Shown in pieces: positions 7,108 to 15,469 of a DNA stretch of 64,000 nucleotides. The translations under genes and the position numbers were made by a program. The first letter of the stretch is position 1, and the number at the start of each line of letters is the position of its first letter. Below the pieces are notes generated by a model. That model did no database searches. It saw nothing but the letters and a program-made list of their open reading frames with translations, and had not been told where the DNA came from. The DNA is from Lewinellaceae bacterium (GTDB lineage: Bacteria > Bacteroidota > Bacteroidia > Chitinophagales > Saprospiraceae), in the NCBI GenBank assembly GCA_020636255.1, contig JACJYE010000008.1, forward strand, positions 1-64,000, given 5' to 3'.

Positions 7108-9447
7108 CTATTCGCCGCGCCAGCTGAAGTTCCAGCTCACCGAAGGGATGATGGGAAACAAAGATACCTGATACGCAGCCGCCCGGCTCGTTCCTTCTGC
7201 AGTGCCGGGCTCAAAATCGTAGTAGATGAAAAAGGGGTTTTGGCGGCTGTACACATTGTAGATGGAGAACACCCAGCTGGATTGGTAGCGCTTTTCAGAA
7301 TGGGGCCTGGGGCGGAAGGTAGCCGAAAGGTCAAGCCGGTGGTAATCCGGAAGGCGCGCGCTGTTGCGCGGGCCGTATTGCTGCACGGGGTATTGCCCGA
7401 TAAAGTACAAGCTCTCCACCGGCGTATAGGCACTGCCCGTGCCGAAGACGAAAACGCCGCCAAGCTCCCACTTGTCGCCAAGAGCATAGTTGGCCACTAC
7501 CGAAAGGTCGTGCCGGCGGTCATAAACAGCAGGAAAAACGCGGCCCTGGTTGATGTCGGGAAACTGGCGCTCCGTCCGCGAAAGGGTATACCCCACCCAG
7601 CCATTGAGCCTGCCCTGGTTCTTTTTCAGAAAGAACTCCACGCCATACGCGCGCCCTTTACCAAAGACGAATTCCGATTCCAGGTCATTGGCCACGTCAT
7701 CAACGTAGTTCTCCCGATAATCGATCTGGTTGCGCAGGCTCTTATAATAGGCTTCCACCGAAGCTTCGTAGGCATTTTCATTGAAGTTCCGGAAATACCC
7801 CAGCGCATATTGTATGCCCAGCTGGGGCTTCACCACTTCCGTACTGGGCACCCAGACGTCGATAGGCAGCGTGCTCGTCGAATTGCTCACCAGGTGCAGG
7901 TACTGGTTGGAAAAAGTGAGCCCCGCTTTCAGAGAGGACCTGGAAGAGATCAGAACAGTCGCACCGAAACGAGGTTCCAACCCCAGGAATGTCTTGATGG
8001 CTTCACCCCGTGCATAAACGGTGGAGTCATTGGGCGAAACGTAGGGCCCCGCAGGTGTAAACGCGGTAAACCGAAGCCCGCCATGGGCTTTCACACGCCG
8101 CCCCAGCTTGAACTCATCCGTAAGATAAGCTCCCGATTCATAGGCATATCGCGACTGCAGGTTATTGGAAAATTCCTGCTCTCCATTCGAAGCGGAAGCA
8201 ATATTCGGGGTCAGGCGGTGATAGGTGTAGTGTGCTCCGAACTTCAGCTGCTGGTTCAGGCCGGCGAAGTAGTCGAAATCCACCTTGGCGTTCCAGTCCC
8301 GCACCCCGGAGAAGAGGTTGATGCGGAATTCCCCCTGCCCGCCGTCAAAGCCAAAATCGTAATCGTTGTAAATAGCGGATACATTGAGGAACAGCTTATC
8401 GCTGAACAGGTGGTTCCAGCGCAGTGTGGCGGTAGCGTTACCATAGGGCATATCGAAAAAGAAGCTACGGCTACGGCCTCTGAACTTCAGCACATCGCGC
8501 CCGAAATAAGCGCTAAGGTACAGCCGGTCGCGGTTGCTGAAACGGTAGTTCAACTTGGCGTTGAGGTCGTAGAAATAGTAATTGGTGCCTTCGAACGACG
8601 TACCTTTCAGGAAGGGCTGGGCCAGGTCGAGCGCATAGGTACGCCGGGCGGCGAGGATAAAGGAAGAACGCCCCTGTACAATAGGCCCTTCGGCCAACAG
8701 CCGGGAAGATATGGCCCCCAGCCCCCCTTCCAGCGCAAAATGCCTGTTATTCCCCTCTTTCATCTGAATATCGACCACCGAAGATAACCGCCCCCCGTAA
8801 TTGGCGGGCATGCCTCCCTTAATGAGCGTCGTATTGCGGATGGCATCGGAGTTGAACACCGAAAAAAAGCCCAGCATGTGGCCCGGGTTATACACCAATG
8901 CTTCGTCCAGCAAGACGAGATTCTGGTCGGGGCCACCGCCGCGGACGTAAAAGCCGGCGTTCCCTTCGCCAGCGGAGAGTACCCCGGGAAGCAGCTGCAT
9001 CGCTTTGAGCACATCCACTTCACCCATCAATGCAGGCAGCTTTCTAACCTGCGCCATAGGCAGCTCCACGGTGCCCATCTCCGTGCTTTTTACATTCTCA
9101 TCCCCTTCCTGCGCCGTTACCACCACCTCGGCCAACCCTACAGCCTGCTCCTTTAGCTCGACGTCGAGGTGTACATTTTCACGCAGGGTGAGCCTGACAT
9201 CCCGTGGTTCGTAACCCAGATAGGAAAAGATAAGTTCATATTCGCCTTGCGGCAGCGAGATCGAATAATAGCCGTAGGCGTTCGATACGCCCCCCCGCCC
9301 CCCGCTGCCGGACACTATGACGCTGGCGCCGGCCAGCTCTTCGCCTGTTGCCGTGTCGCGCACGTAACCGCTCACCGAAAATTGGGGCTGCCCCCACATC
9401 GCCCAGGGGGCCAATACCAGGCATAAGGCCAGGAAAGGTAATTTCAT
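7108..9447 (-). CDS. TonB-dependent outer-membrane receptor with CarboxypepD_reg-like domain
   Basis: A 779-residue outer-membrane transporter: signal peptide (MKLPFLALCLVLAPWAMWG), a carboxypeptidase regulatory-like beta-sandwich (about 23-110, with GYVRDTATGEELAGASV and FSYLGYEPR), a plug domain (about 115-230, GEVDVLKAMQLLPGV, FYVRGGGPDQNLVLLDEA) and a large beta-barrel. It is shorter than SusC-type polymer importers and has no SusD partner beside it, so the ligand (siderophore, cofactor or small oligomer) is unknown. It ends in FSWRGE, and no TonB box was assigned. It stands alone on the minus strand. Confidence 0.9.
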   Translation of the reverse strand: MKLPFLALCLVLAPWAMWGQPQFSVSGYVRDTATGEELAGASVIVSGSGGRGGVSNAYGYYSISLPQGEYELIFSYLGYEPRDVRLTLRENVHLDVELKEQAVGLAEVVVTAQEGDENVKSTEMGTVELPMAQVRKLPALMGEVDVLKAMQLLPGVLSAGEGNAGFYVRGGGPDQNLVLLDEALVYNPGHMLGFFSVFNSDAIRNTTLIKGGMPANYGGRLSSVVDIQMKEGNNRHFALEGGLGAISSRLLAEGPIVQGRSSFILAARRTYALDLAQPFLKGTSFEGTNYYFYDLNAKLNYRFSNRDRLYLSAYFGRDVLKFRGRSRSFFFDMPYGNATATLRWNHLFSDKLFLNVSAIYNDYDFGFDGGQGEFRINLFSGVRDWNAKVDFDYFAGLNQQLKFGAHYTYHRLTPNIASASNGEQEFSNNLQSRYAYESGAYLTDEFKLGRRVKAHGGLRFTAFTPAGPYVSPNDSTVYARGEAIKTFLGLEPRFGATVLISSRSSLKAGLTFSNQYLHLVSNSTSTLPIDVWVPSTEVVKPQLGIQYALGYFRNFNENAYEASVEAYYKSLRNQIDYRENYVDDVANDLESEFVFGKGRAYGVEFFLKKNQGRLNGWVGYTLSRTERQFPDINQGRVFPAVYDRRHDLSVVANYALGDKWELGGVFVFGTGSAYTPVESLYFIGQYPVQQYGPRNSARLPDYHRLDLSATFRPRPHSEKRYQSSWVFSIYNVYSRQNPFFIYYDFEPGTAEGTSRAAAYQVSLFPIIPSVSWNFSWRGE

Positions 9448-9526
9448 GTCTTTTGCGTTCTCACCAAGGCTAAACAGCGCAAACGGGAAGGGGTTTAAAG
9501 CTATGGGGTAAAAGTTCCGGGCTTCT

Positions 9527-10336
9527 TCAACAGGCCACCGGCCTGAGGCGGAAACCCTGCTGTTTCAGTAAGCGCATCACCCCCTTGCCACCGGCCAGGT
9601 GCCCTGCGCCGATAGCGCAGAAGGTAGGCTGCTCTGCTACGAGCCTGCCGATGCGTTCGGCCATGATCCGGTTGCGGCGATACAGCAGTAGCTGGCGAAG
9701 GCCGGAAGCACTTCGCCTGGCCGACTGGTAGAGTTGGTAGATGTCGCCGCGCTCATAGGCCGCCGCCATCCCGAGCAGTTGACGGCGCTGCCGGTGCAGG
9801 TTCCTGCCCATCGACAACAGGGATTGCAGCTGGTAATCGAGCGGGATATGCCGGAGCGTGTCCATCTGTTCCTCATAGGTTTCTATGCCAACGACGGGCA
9901 ACGCATGCCGGCGGGCAAATTGCCAAAGGTATTCGTCCAGCGCAGCCGGCATATCTTTCGATAACAGGCGTTCGTTGATGAGGTTGGAGGCCAGCATCGG
10001 AGTTAAATGGCGGAAAGCGTTAATATCCAGCTGTACAGCCCGGAGGAAGGCCGCGCGCAATTTTGCATAAGCTTTCTCGGGTATCAGCTGGTCCAGGGTA
10101 AGCTCGTCGGGAAGCAGGAGTTCAGAAGAGATATTCGCCGAAGGAACGGCCGACAGGTCGAATTCCAGCGCCAGGCGGCCACATTCCAGTATCCTGGCCT
10201 GTGCGGCCTCCAGGCATGCAAAAGCGCGCATATCCTGGACATGCATAGTGCCGAAAAGGTAGGAAGCTCCTGCCCCACCCTCCCGGATCAGTTCCCAAAG
10301 TAAGGTTCTTTTCTTCGGCCGCATTCTGAAAAACAT
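9527..10336 (-). CDS. TraB/GumN-family protein
   Basis: A 269-residue protein with the two family hallmarks: an N-terminal YLFGTMHVQD segment and a C-terminal AIGAGHLAGGKGVMRLL segment, holding the conserved histidines of the TIKI/TraB/GumN superfamily. Some members are metal-dependent peptidases; the bacterial role is unclear. No signal peptide is evident, unlike many GumN proteins. MRPKKRT four codons later is an alternative start. It lies 80 bp downstream of the TonB-receptor start on the same strand, with no sign of a functional link. Confidence 0.75.
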   Translation of the reverse strand: MFFRMRPKKRTLLWELIREGGAGASYLFGTMHVQDMRAFACLEAAQARILECGRLALEFDLSAVPSANISSELLLPDELTLDQLIPEKAYAKLRAAFLRAVQLDINAFRHLTPMLASNLINERLLSKDMPAALDEYLWQFARRHALPVVGIETYEEQMDTLRHIPLDYQLQSLLSMGRNLHRQRRQLLGMAAAYERGDIYQLYQSARRSASGLRQLLLYRRNRIMAERIGRLVAEQPTFCAIGAGHLAGGKGVMRLLKQQGFRLRPVAC

Positions 10337-10399
10337 AGCCGCTGCTGAAGGTTTCCAGCAGCGGCTACCTGTATACCAACCACCGGCCGGGGGCCGGGG

Positions 10400-10873
10400 T
10401 TATTCGTATTTATAGGGCAGCACCTTGGAATCCTTGACCGTCGAAAGCGTCATCAGGGTCTTCAGGCGCTCGATCTCGTCGATCTGGGAAAGCGTTTTGA
10501 ACAGCAACTGCTCGTAGGTCGGTATATCTTTGCAGACGATCTTGATCAGAAAATCCGCTTCGCCGGTAATGATATAACACTCCGTGATCTCCTCGATCTC
10601 CTTGATCTTCTCCAGGAAGTGGTTCAGCGCATTTTCCTTCTGCCATGCCAATGACACCAGCACAAAAGTCTTGACGTTCAGGCCAATAGACTGTGGGTTC
10701 ACTTTGGCGTGATAACTTTCGATAATATTGGAGTTTTCCAACTTCTTAACCCTTTCAAGGGTAGGCGCAGGGGAAAGGCCGATCCGCTTGGACAGGTCCA
10801 GATTAGTGATCTTACTGTTCTGTTGCAGAATTTTGAGGATCTTGAGGTCGATTTTGTCTAGCTTGTCCGCCAT
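10400..10873 (-). CDS. Lrp/AsnC-family transcriptional regulator
   Basis: A 157-residue regulator: N-terminal winged helix-turn-helix (about 5-60; KIDLKILKILQQNSKITNLD, ISxRIGLSPAPTLERVKKLE type) and a C-terminal RAM ligand-binding domain (about 70-150; FVLVSLAW, CYIITGEADFLIKIVCKD). This family senses amino acids, often leucine or branched-chain. Neighbouring glutamate dehydrogenase (11125) and branched-chain aminotransferase (13105) on the same strand make them plausible targets. The 250-bp upstream region is A/T-rich and likely holds its own promoter. Confidence 0.93.
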   Translation of the reverse strand: MADKLDKIDLKILKILQQNSKITNLDLSKRIGLSPAPTLERVKKLENSNIIESYHAKVNPQSIGLNVKTFVLVSLAWQKENALNHFLEKIKEIEEITECYIITGEADFLIKIVCKDIPTYEQLLFKTLSQIDEIERLKTLMTLSTVKDSKVLPYKYE

Positions 10874-11028
10874 TGTCTTTTTTCGTTATGCTTTATACAA
10901 TAAAAACGCTCTAAGATATTCACTAAAAGAACAAAATACAAATGATTATTGTAACAAACCTATCATAATTTTATCATCCCCTCAGAATCCGGAATTATTT
11001 GCAACAATATTCTGAAAGCCGGGTTATT

Positions 11029-11113
11029 GTGCTCCATGGTTTCATGGCCTCATGGCTTTTAAGCAAGGATACTCCCAACCATGTAACCGTGTAACCATGT
11101 AACCATGGAGCAC
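11029..11113. repeat. 13-bp inverted repeat enclosing 8-bp AACCATGT-type tandem units
   Basis: GTGCTCCATGGTT (11029-11041) and its exact reverse complement AACCATGGAGCAC (11101-11113) bracket about 60 bp. Inside the right half the unit AACC(A/G)TG(T/G) is repeated four times head to tail, ending in the arm. It lies between the lrp start and the gdh stop. It could be a long-stem terminator for gdh or a small intergenic repeat. Confidence 0.6.
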
Positions 11114-11124
11114 CCCACCCCTGC

Positions 11125-12561
11125 TTACGGGAAGATCCCCAAGGACAGGTAGTCGCTGCTGATCTTATTGATCGCGCTTACAAAAGCGGCCGTGCGCAGG
11201 TCTTCCACCTTGCGTTTGCGCTTCATGATCTCCCTGATCTGATGATAGGAACTGATCATAGTCTCTTCCAGGCCGGAGCGCACCAGGTCGATCTCGTCGG
11301 CTCCGCGTGCGACCATGGCCCTTTCGCGTTCGCCTATAGAGTGGCCCGTCAGGCGTTCCACCAGGTCGACCAGGTTTTGGTAGGTCTGCTGGTTAAACCG
11401 CTTTTCCATACGGCCGAAGCGCATGTGCGAAAGGTTCTTCAGCCATTCGAAATAAGAAACCGTAACCCCGCCTGCGTTGAGGTAGAGGTCGGGAATGATC
11501 AGTACACCCTTTTTCAGAAGGATCTCTTCGGCCATAGACGTTACGGGGCCGTTGGCAGCTTCCGCGATGATCTTCGCCTTGATATTGGGTGCGTTTTCCG
11601 TGGTGATCTGGTTCTCCAGAGCAGCAGGCACCAGAATGTCACATTCCATTTCCAGTACGGCGCGGCGGTCCTTTTTTTCGAACACTTTGGCGCCGGGATA
11701 CCCCAGAATGGTGCCCGTTTCCTTGCGGAACTTGAGCAGGTCGTGAATATCGATCCCGCTTTCCTTGTAGATGCCGCCTTCTACTTCCGCTACACCGATG
11801 ATCTTGACATCGCCTTCATCCTGAGAGATCATAGCCGTATAGGAGCCCACATTACCCAGGCCCTGGACGATCATGGTTTTTCCAGCTATACCGGGTTCCA
11901 GGCCAAGGCGTTTCATATCCTCATTATTGTTGCAAGCTTCACGGATGCCGTAAAACACACCGCGGCCAGTAGCTTCCGTCCTGCCACGGATACCATGCTG
12001 GGTCACCGGTTTGCCGGTTACACAACCGGCGGCGTCGATATCATCGCCTTTGAAAGTACGGTAGGTGTCATAGATCCAGGCCATTTCCCGGGAGCCCGTA
12101 CCGTAATCCGGCGCCGGCACGTCGACGGATGGGCCGATCATGTTGCGGCGCACCAGTTCGGAAGTATACCTTCGGGTGATCTTCTCAACCTGCGAGGGGG
12201 TAAATTCCCAGGGGTTGATCTTGACACCGCCTTTGGCGCCACCGAACGGGACGTCGACGATAGCGCATTTGAAGGTCATCAGCGTGGCCAGGGCCATCAC
12301 CTCTTCCTGGTTGACGTGGTTGGAAAAGCGGATACCCCCTTTTGTCGGCGTACGGTGGTGGCTGTGCTGTACGCGGTATGCTTCGATCACTTTGTATTCG
12401 TTGCCGATCTTTACCGGAAAGTGCATCCGGTACACAGCGTTACACACCTTGATCTGCTCCAGCAGGCCCGGATGTAGGCCGGTATGGCGGGCGGCTTTGT
12501 CAAAGTAACTGATAACACTCTCGTAGAATGAGGTTTGTGACTTTGGTTCGAGATCAATCAT
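11125..12561 (-). CDS. gdhA: Glutamate dehydrogenase (Glu/Leu/Phe/Val dehydrogenase family)
   Basis: A 478-residue cytosolic enzyme interconverting glutamate with 2-oxoglutarate and ammonia. The substrate domain has TPTKGGIRF (Lys74), TFKCAIVDVPFGGAKGGV (Lys98; catalytic Lys110) and DVPAPDYGTG; the Rossmann domain has the dinucleotide-binding GLGNVG. Coenzyme preference (NAD or NADP) was not assigned. The start overlaps the stop of the upstream CcmD-like gene by 8 bp, so the two are translationally coupled. Members of this superfamily acting on leucine exist, so a branched-chain role near Lrp and the aminotransferase is possible but less likely. Confidence 0.93.
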   Translation of the reverse strand: MIDLEPKSQTSFYESVISYFDKAARHTGLHPGLLEQIKVCNAVYRMHFPVKIGNEYKVIEAYRVQHSHHRTPTKGGIRFSNHVNQEEVMALATLMTFKCAIVDVPFGGAKGGVKINPWEFTPSQVEKITRRYTSELVRRNMIGPSVDVPAPDYGTGSREMAWIYDTYRTFKGDDIDAAGCVTGKPVTQHGIRGRTEATGRGVFYGIREACNNNEDMKRLGLEPGIAGKTMIVQGLGNVGSYTAMISQDEGDVKIIGVAEVEGGIYKESGIDIHDLLKFRKETGTILGYPGAKVFEKKDRRAVLEMECDILVPAALENQITTENAPNIKAKIIAEAANGPVTSMAEEILLKKGVLIIPDLYLNAGGVTVSYFEWLKNLSHMRFGRMEKRFNQQTYQNLVDLVERLTGHSIGERERAMVARGADEIDLVRSGLEETMISSYHQIREIMKRKRKVEDLRTAAFVSAINKISSDYLSLGIFP

Positions 12562-12829
12562 TTTCTTTAATTTGGTTCTCTAATTTGGTCAGTTTTCGAT
12601 CCAGAAAAATTAAAAAAAGGACAATACCCAGGAAAATGGCCGCAATAACGGCCACCACGACATAGATCTTGCCGGTGCTCCGCATAAAGTCGGCGTCTCC
12701 TTCCCGGGCCCACATCAACTGCTGGACGCAGGCCAGAAAGGCAATGGCCAGGAATAGCTTTTTCAGTCGAAAAGAGGAACGCAGTAAATGCGGCAGTAAG
12801 TTACGCACGGGGCGGTTCATAGGCGCCAT
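12554..12829 (-). CDS. ccmD: CcmD-like small membrane protein
   Basis: A 91-residue protein with a first hydrophobic segment (KLFLAIAFLACVQQLMW, possible signal) and a second single transmembrane helix (IYVVVAVIAAIFLGIVLFLIF) followed by DRKLTKLENQ. This is the layout of the Bacteroidota CcmD-like proteins, whose namesake helps the CcmABC heme exporter in cytochrome c maturation. Here it is the first gene of a two-gene unit with gdh and has no ccmA, ccmB or ccmC beside it. The start is uncertain (MAPMNRP, or Met4). The family call rests on size, topology and the charged C-terminal motif. Confidence 0.65.
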   Translation of the reverse strand: MAPMNRPVRNLLPHLLRSSFRLKKLFLAIAFLACVQQLMWAREGDADFMRSTGKIYVVVAVIAAIFLGIVLFLIFLDRKLTKLENQIKEND

Positions 12830-12865
12830 TTTTTGGAAAGGCTAAAGTCGCTCTATTTTTTTATT

Positions 12866-12885
12866 TACCAAAATATAATTTGGTA
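12866..12885. promoter_or_regulatory. Palindrome upstream of ccmD-gdh
   Basis: TACCAAA-ATATAA-TTTGGTA, a perfect 7-bp inverted repeat with a 6-bp A/T spacer, lies 36 bp upstream of the ccmD start codon. Position and symmetry fit an operator or promoter overlap. The cognate regulator is unknown. Confidence 0.4.
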
Positions 12886-12911
12886 TTTTATTTTATCAAT
12901 ACCTGGCCATC

Positions 12912-13028
12912 AAAAAATAAGTTCGACGATCATGCGATGTGGCGCAGGCTGGAGGCTTCAGAAAAGCTGGAAGACAATCCACATCGCATGATCTCCATCG
13001 GAGAACTTATTTTTTGAACACTGTTTAG
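12912..13028. repeat. ~115-bp palindromic dispersed repeat, copy A
   Basis: Terminal arms AAAAAATAAGTTC (12912-12924) and GAACTTATTTTTT (13003-13015) are exact inverted repeats. Inside them, GATCATGCGATGTGG (12928-12942) pairs exactly with CCACATCGCATGATC (12979-12993). A second copy lies in the opposite orientation at 46808-46924, aligning without gaps over about 115 bp, and a remnant of the right end is at 47718-47744. The layout is that of a MITE- or REP-like element with terminal inverted repeats. It sits between ilvE and the ccmD-gdh promoter. The conserved flank GAACACTGTTT extends beyond the right arm. Confidence 0.85.
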
Positions 13029-13034
13029 GATACT

Positions 13035-13070
13035 AAAAAGAAAGGGCTACTCTATGAAGAGCAGCCCTTT
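13035..13070 (-). terminator. Rho-independent terminator after the aminotransferase
   Basis: Read on the minus strand, a 13-bp stem (AAAGGGCTGCTCT with AGAGTAGCCCTTT, one mismatch, 4-base loop) is followed by CTTTTTAG. It lies 35 bp after the ilvE stop codon at 13105. Confidence 0.8.
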
Positions 13071-13104
13071 CCCACAGTGTATTATATTTGGCAGCCTCCG
13101 GGCA

Positions 13105-14190
13105 TCAGGCATCAACGGCCACGTGGCTGTTGACCGGCACGATCCAGCCGTGGGTATCCTTGATGCGGCCGGAGCGCAGGCCATTGATCTCCGCTTTGGC
13201 CAGCTCACCAAATTTCCTGGCCTCTACGGGCGGTAGTTCCATCAGCATATCGCCATAAGATATCTTGGAAACGTGAGAAACGATGGCTGCAGTTCCCGCG
13301 CCAAACACCTCCTGTAGCTTGCCCGCCTTATAGGCTTCGGCAACTTCATCGATCGAGATCCGGCGTTCTTCAGCCTGGAAGCCTTTTTCCCTGAAGATCT
13401 TCAGGATGCTGTCGCGGGTGATGCCCGGCAGGATGCCGCCATCCAGTTCGGGAGTGAAGACCTTACCGTCAATGACGAAGAAAATATTCATGGTGCCGAC
13501 TTCCTGAACGTACTTGAACTCGTTGGAATCCAGCCACATCACCTGGTCATAGCCCTTCTGCATGGCCAGTTTGGCCGGCAGCAATGAACCGGCATAATTA
13601 CCGGCGGCCTTAGCCTCGCCTGTACCGCCGTGGACGGCGCAGCGGGCGTATTTCTGGTCGACCAGCAAGCTTACGGGTTTGGGGTAATAGGGGCCTACCG
13701 GGCCCGTGATGATGAAGAACTTGTAGTTCTCCGAAGGGCGAACGCCGATAAATTCATCATTGGCGAACATAAAGGGGCGAATGTACAACGCACTGCCTTC
13801 CTGAGGAGGTATCCAGTCGCTGTCCAGCCCTACCAGCGCATGCAGCGCTTCAAGGAACAACGCTTCCGGGATCTCAGGCATACACAAGCGCCGCGCCGAA
13901 TTGTTGATGCGCTGGGCATGCTTTTCCGGCCGGAACAGCATAGGCCTGCCATCATTACTCTTGGATGCTTTCATACCCTCAAAAATAGCCTGGCCGTAGT
14001 GCAGGGCCATCGCTGCCGGGTGTATGCTGAAGCGCCCGAAGGGCTCGATGCGAGGATCTACCCACTGCCCATCCCTGTAATCAACAACGAACATGTGGTC
14101 GGAAAAAACGCGGCCAAAGGGAATGTTGTTGAAATCCACTTCTGACAGGTGGGATTCCCTGGTTTTTGTGATCCTTATATTGTACTTCAT
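13105..14190 (-). CDS. ilvE: Branched-chain amino acid aminotransferase
   Basis: A 361-residue PLP enzyme of fold type IV that transaminates leucine, isoleucine and valine with 2-oxoglutarate. The motif GGTGEAKAAGNYAGSL holds the Schiff-base lysine (Lys194); QAIFEGMKA, the EVGTMNIFFV segment and the late GAGTAAIVSHV segment are typical of the larger BCAT group. It supplies or degrades branched-chain amino acids together with the leu genes at 29672-33999. It is a single gene with its own terminator (13035-13070). The start at MKYNIRITK gives the usual length. Confidence 0.93.
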   Translation of the reverse strand: MKYNIRITKTRESHLSEVDFNNIPFGRVFSDHMFVVDYRDGQWVDPRIEPFGRFSIHPAAMALHYGQAIFEGMKASKSNDGRPMLFRPEKHAQRINNSARRLCMPEIPEALFLEALHALVGLDSDWIPPQEGSALYIRPFMFANDEFIGVRPSENYKFFIITGPVGPYYPKPVSLLVDQKYARCAVHGGTGEAKAAGNYAGSLLPAKLAMQKGYDQVMWLDSNEFKYVQEVGTMNIFFVIDGKVFTPELDGGILPGITRDSILKIFREKGFQAEERRISIDEVAEAYKAGKLQEVFGAGTAAIVSHVSKISYGDMLMELPPVEARKFGELAKAEINGLRSGRIKDTHGWIVPVNSHVAVDA

Positions 14191-14306
14191 AGATTAGGAT
14201 TTTGTACAAATTTAAGTATTTTTATAAAGAAATTCTATTTTCAATACTTTTTTCAACTCGTTTTGGAATTTAATTTTTACATCTAGAACACAAACAAGCA
14301 AATATA

Positions 14307-14771
14307 TTGAATTCAACTTTTTACGACTTTCTTTTGTTTCCCGCTCCCGGTGCCCTGCCTGCCGAAATCCCTCAGCCAACAGGGGGTTTTCAAGGCGTGC
14401 TCGCCTTGTTGGAATCCAGCGGGCCGGAAGAGGATGCGGCATTGGGCGATTTCCTGGAAAAAGTTCTTGCAGCTGCCGGCATCAGGCTTTCAACTGATGT
14501 CCTCCTAATAAGGCTAACAAAGGGTGAGCCCTTTAGTTTTTCACAGCTTTCCCGGCGCCACGGCATCCGGCAGGTGCTGATATTCGGTATTGAACCCGGC
14601 CTTCTAGGCCTTCATTTCCAGCTGCCGCTTTACCAGCCGGTGCAGCTGGGCCCCACCACCTTCCTGCTGGCCCACAACCTTGCAGATATCCATCAGGAGC
14701 GGCAGCAGGGCGGCAAAGAAAAAGCGGGCCTGCTGTGGAAAGCGCTCCAGATACTTTTCCCAAAATCATAA
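14307..14771 (+). CDS. Conserved-looking hypothetical protein upstream of NTP pyrophosphatase
   Basis: A 154-residue soluble protein with no family recognised. Visible features are DFLEKVLAAAGIRLSTDVLLIRL, an internal VLIFGIEPGLLGL strand-turn and a C-terminal helix ending WKALQILFPKS. There is no signal peptide or membrane segment. It ends 11 bp before the start of the pyrophosphatase gene and is likely co-transcribed. The layout (sheet-like middle, closing helix) suggests a small alpha/beta fold, but no function is claimed. Confidence 0.7.
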   Translation: MNSTFYDFLLFPAPGALPAEIPQPTGGFQGVLALLESSGPEEDAALGDFLEKVLAAAGIRLSTDVLLIRLTKGEPFSFSQLSRRHGIRQVLIFGIEPGLLGLHFQLPLYQPVQLGPTTFLLAHNLADIHQERQQGGKEKAGLLWKALQILFPKS

Positions 14772-14782
14772 AAGCCGGCCCT

Positions 14783-15382
14783 ATGCTGTCTATCGTTTTT
14801 GCCACCGGCAACAACCACAAAGCCCGCGAAGCCGAAGCCGCGCTCGGTGGCGCGTTCCGCATCATCAGCCTCAAAGAAGCTGGCTGCGAGGAGGAATTGC
14901 AGGAAACCCAGGCCACGCTCGAAGGCAATGCCCTGCAGAAGGCGCGTTATGTACACCAGCATTACCAGGTGCATTGTTTTGCGGAAGATACGGGACTGGA
15001 GGTAGACGCCCTGGGCGGCGCGCCCGGCGTGTTCTCCGCGCGTTACGCCGGGCCTGAGAAAGACACGGAATCAAACGTAACGCTCCTGCTCCGAAACCTG
15101 GAAGGGCAGGAAAACAGAAAGGCCCGGTTCCGCACCGTCATCGCGCTCATCCTGGACGATCGGGAATATCTGTTCGAAGGTGTTGCCGAAGGCCATATCG
15201 CCCTGCGGCGTTCCGGAAACCAGGGCTTCGGCTACGACCCGGTATTCGTTCCGGAAGGAGGCAGCCGTACCTTTGCAGAAATGAGCCTGGCCGAAAAAAA
15301 CAGCATCAGCCACAGGGCCCGGGCCCTTTCCAAGCTGCAGGCATTCCTGCAGGAAAAGGCCGGTGCGCCCGGTACCCCTTGA
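14783..15382 (+). CDS. rdgB: RdgB/HAM1-family non-canonical purine NTP pyrophosphatase
   Basis: A 199-residue housecleaning enzyme hydrolysing dITP, ITP and XTP to monophosphates. The start MLSIVFATGNNHKAREAEA carries the family N-terminal motif (TGNxxKxxE); a longer in-frame start at 14735 would overlap the upstream gene. FAEDTGLEVDAL holds the catalytic Asp and metal site, APGVFSARYAG follows, and GFGYDPVFVPEG and SHRARAL are the C-terminal substrate motifs. Length is normal for the family. Confidence 0.93.
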   Translation: MLSIVFATGNNHKAREAEAALGGAFRIISLKEAGCEEELQETQATLEGNALQKARYVHQHYQVHCFAEDTGLEVDALGGAPGVFSARYAGPEKDTESNVTLLLRNLEGQENRKARFRTVIALILDDREYLFEGVAEGHIALRRSGNQGFGYDPVFVPEGGSRTFAEMSLAEKNSISHRARALSKLQAFLQEKAGAPGTP

Positions 15383-15427
15383 AATTAAGGGGAAACCTGT
15401 TTATATTGGCTTACTTTTTCGCTTAGC

Positions 15428-15451
15428 GCTTGTTTGGAGCGCCAAACAAGC
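15428..15451. repeat. Short palindromic repeat (GCTTGTTTGG/CCAAACAAGC), full form 1
   Basis: GCTTGTTTGG-AGCG-CCAAACAAGC is a perfect 10-bp hairpin, extended on the left by TTAGC and on the right by TCTTAAG. It ends 18 bp before the ATG at 15470. The left half recurs at 20638; the right half (AAACAAGCTCTTA) recurs ahead of two other start codons (20289, 34218). Confidence 0.7.
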
Positions 15452-15469
15452 TCTTAAGTACAGCAGGTT

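Noticed and set aside
7240..8787. 515-codon open frame on the plus strand
   Set aside because: Antisense to the TonB receptor; no start context or domain.
11242..12477. 411-codon open frame on the plus strand
   Set aside because: Antisense to glutamate dehydrogenase.
12914..13018. Small open frame running through both copies of the ~115-bp repeat (ending ELIF)
   Set aside because: The frame is kept in both copies, but most differences fall on second codon positions and change the amino acid, so there is no sign of protein-level selection. The hairpin pairing explains the conservation better.
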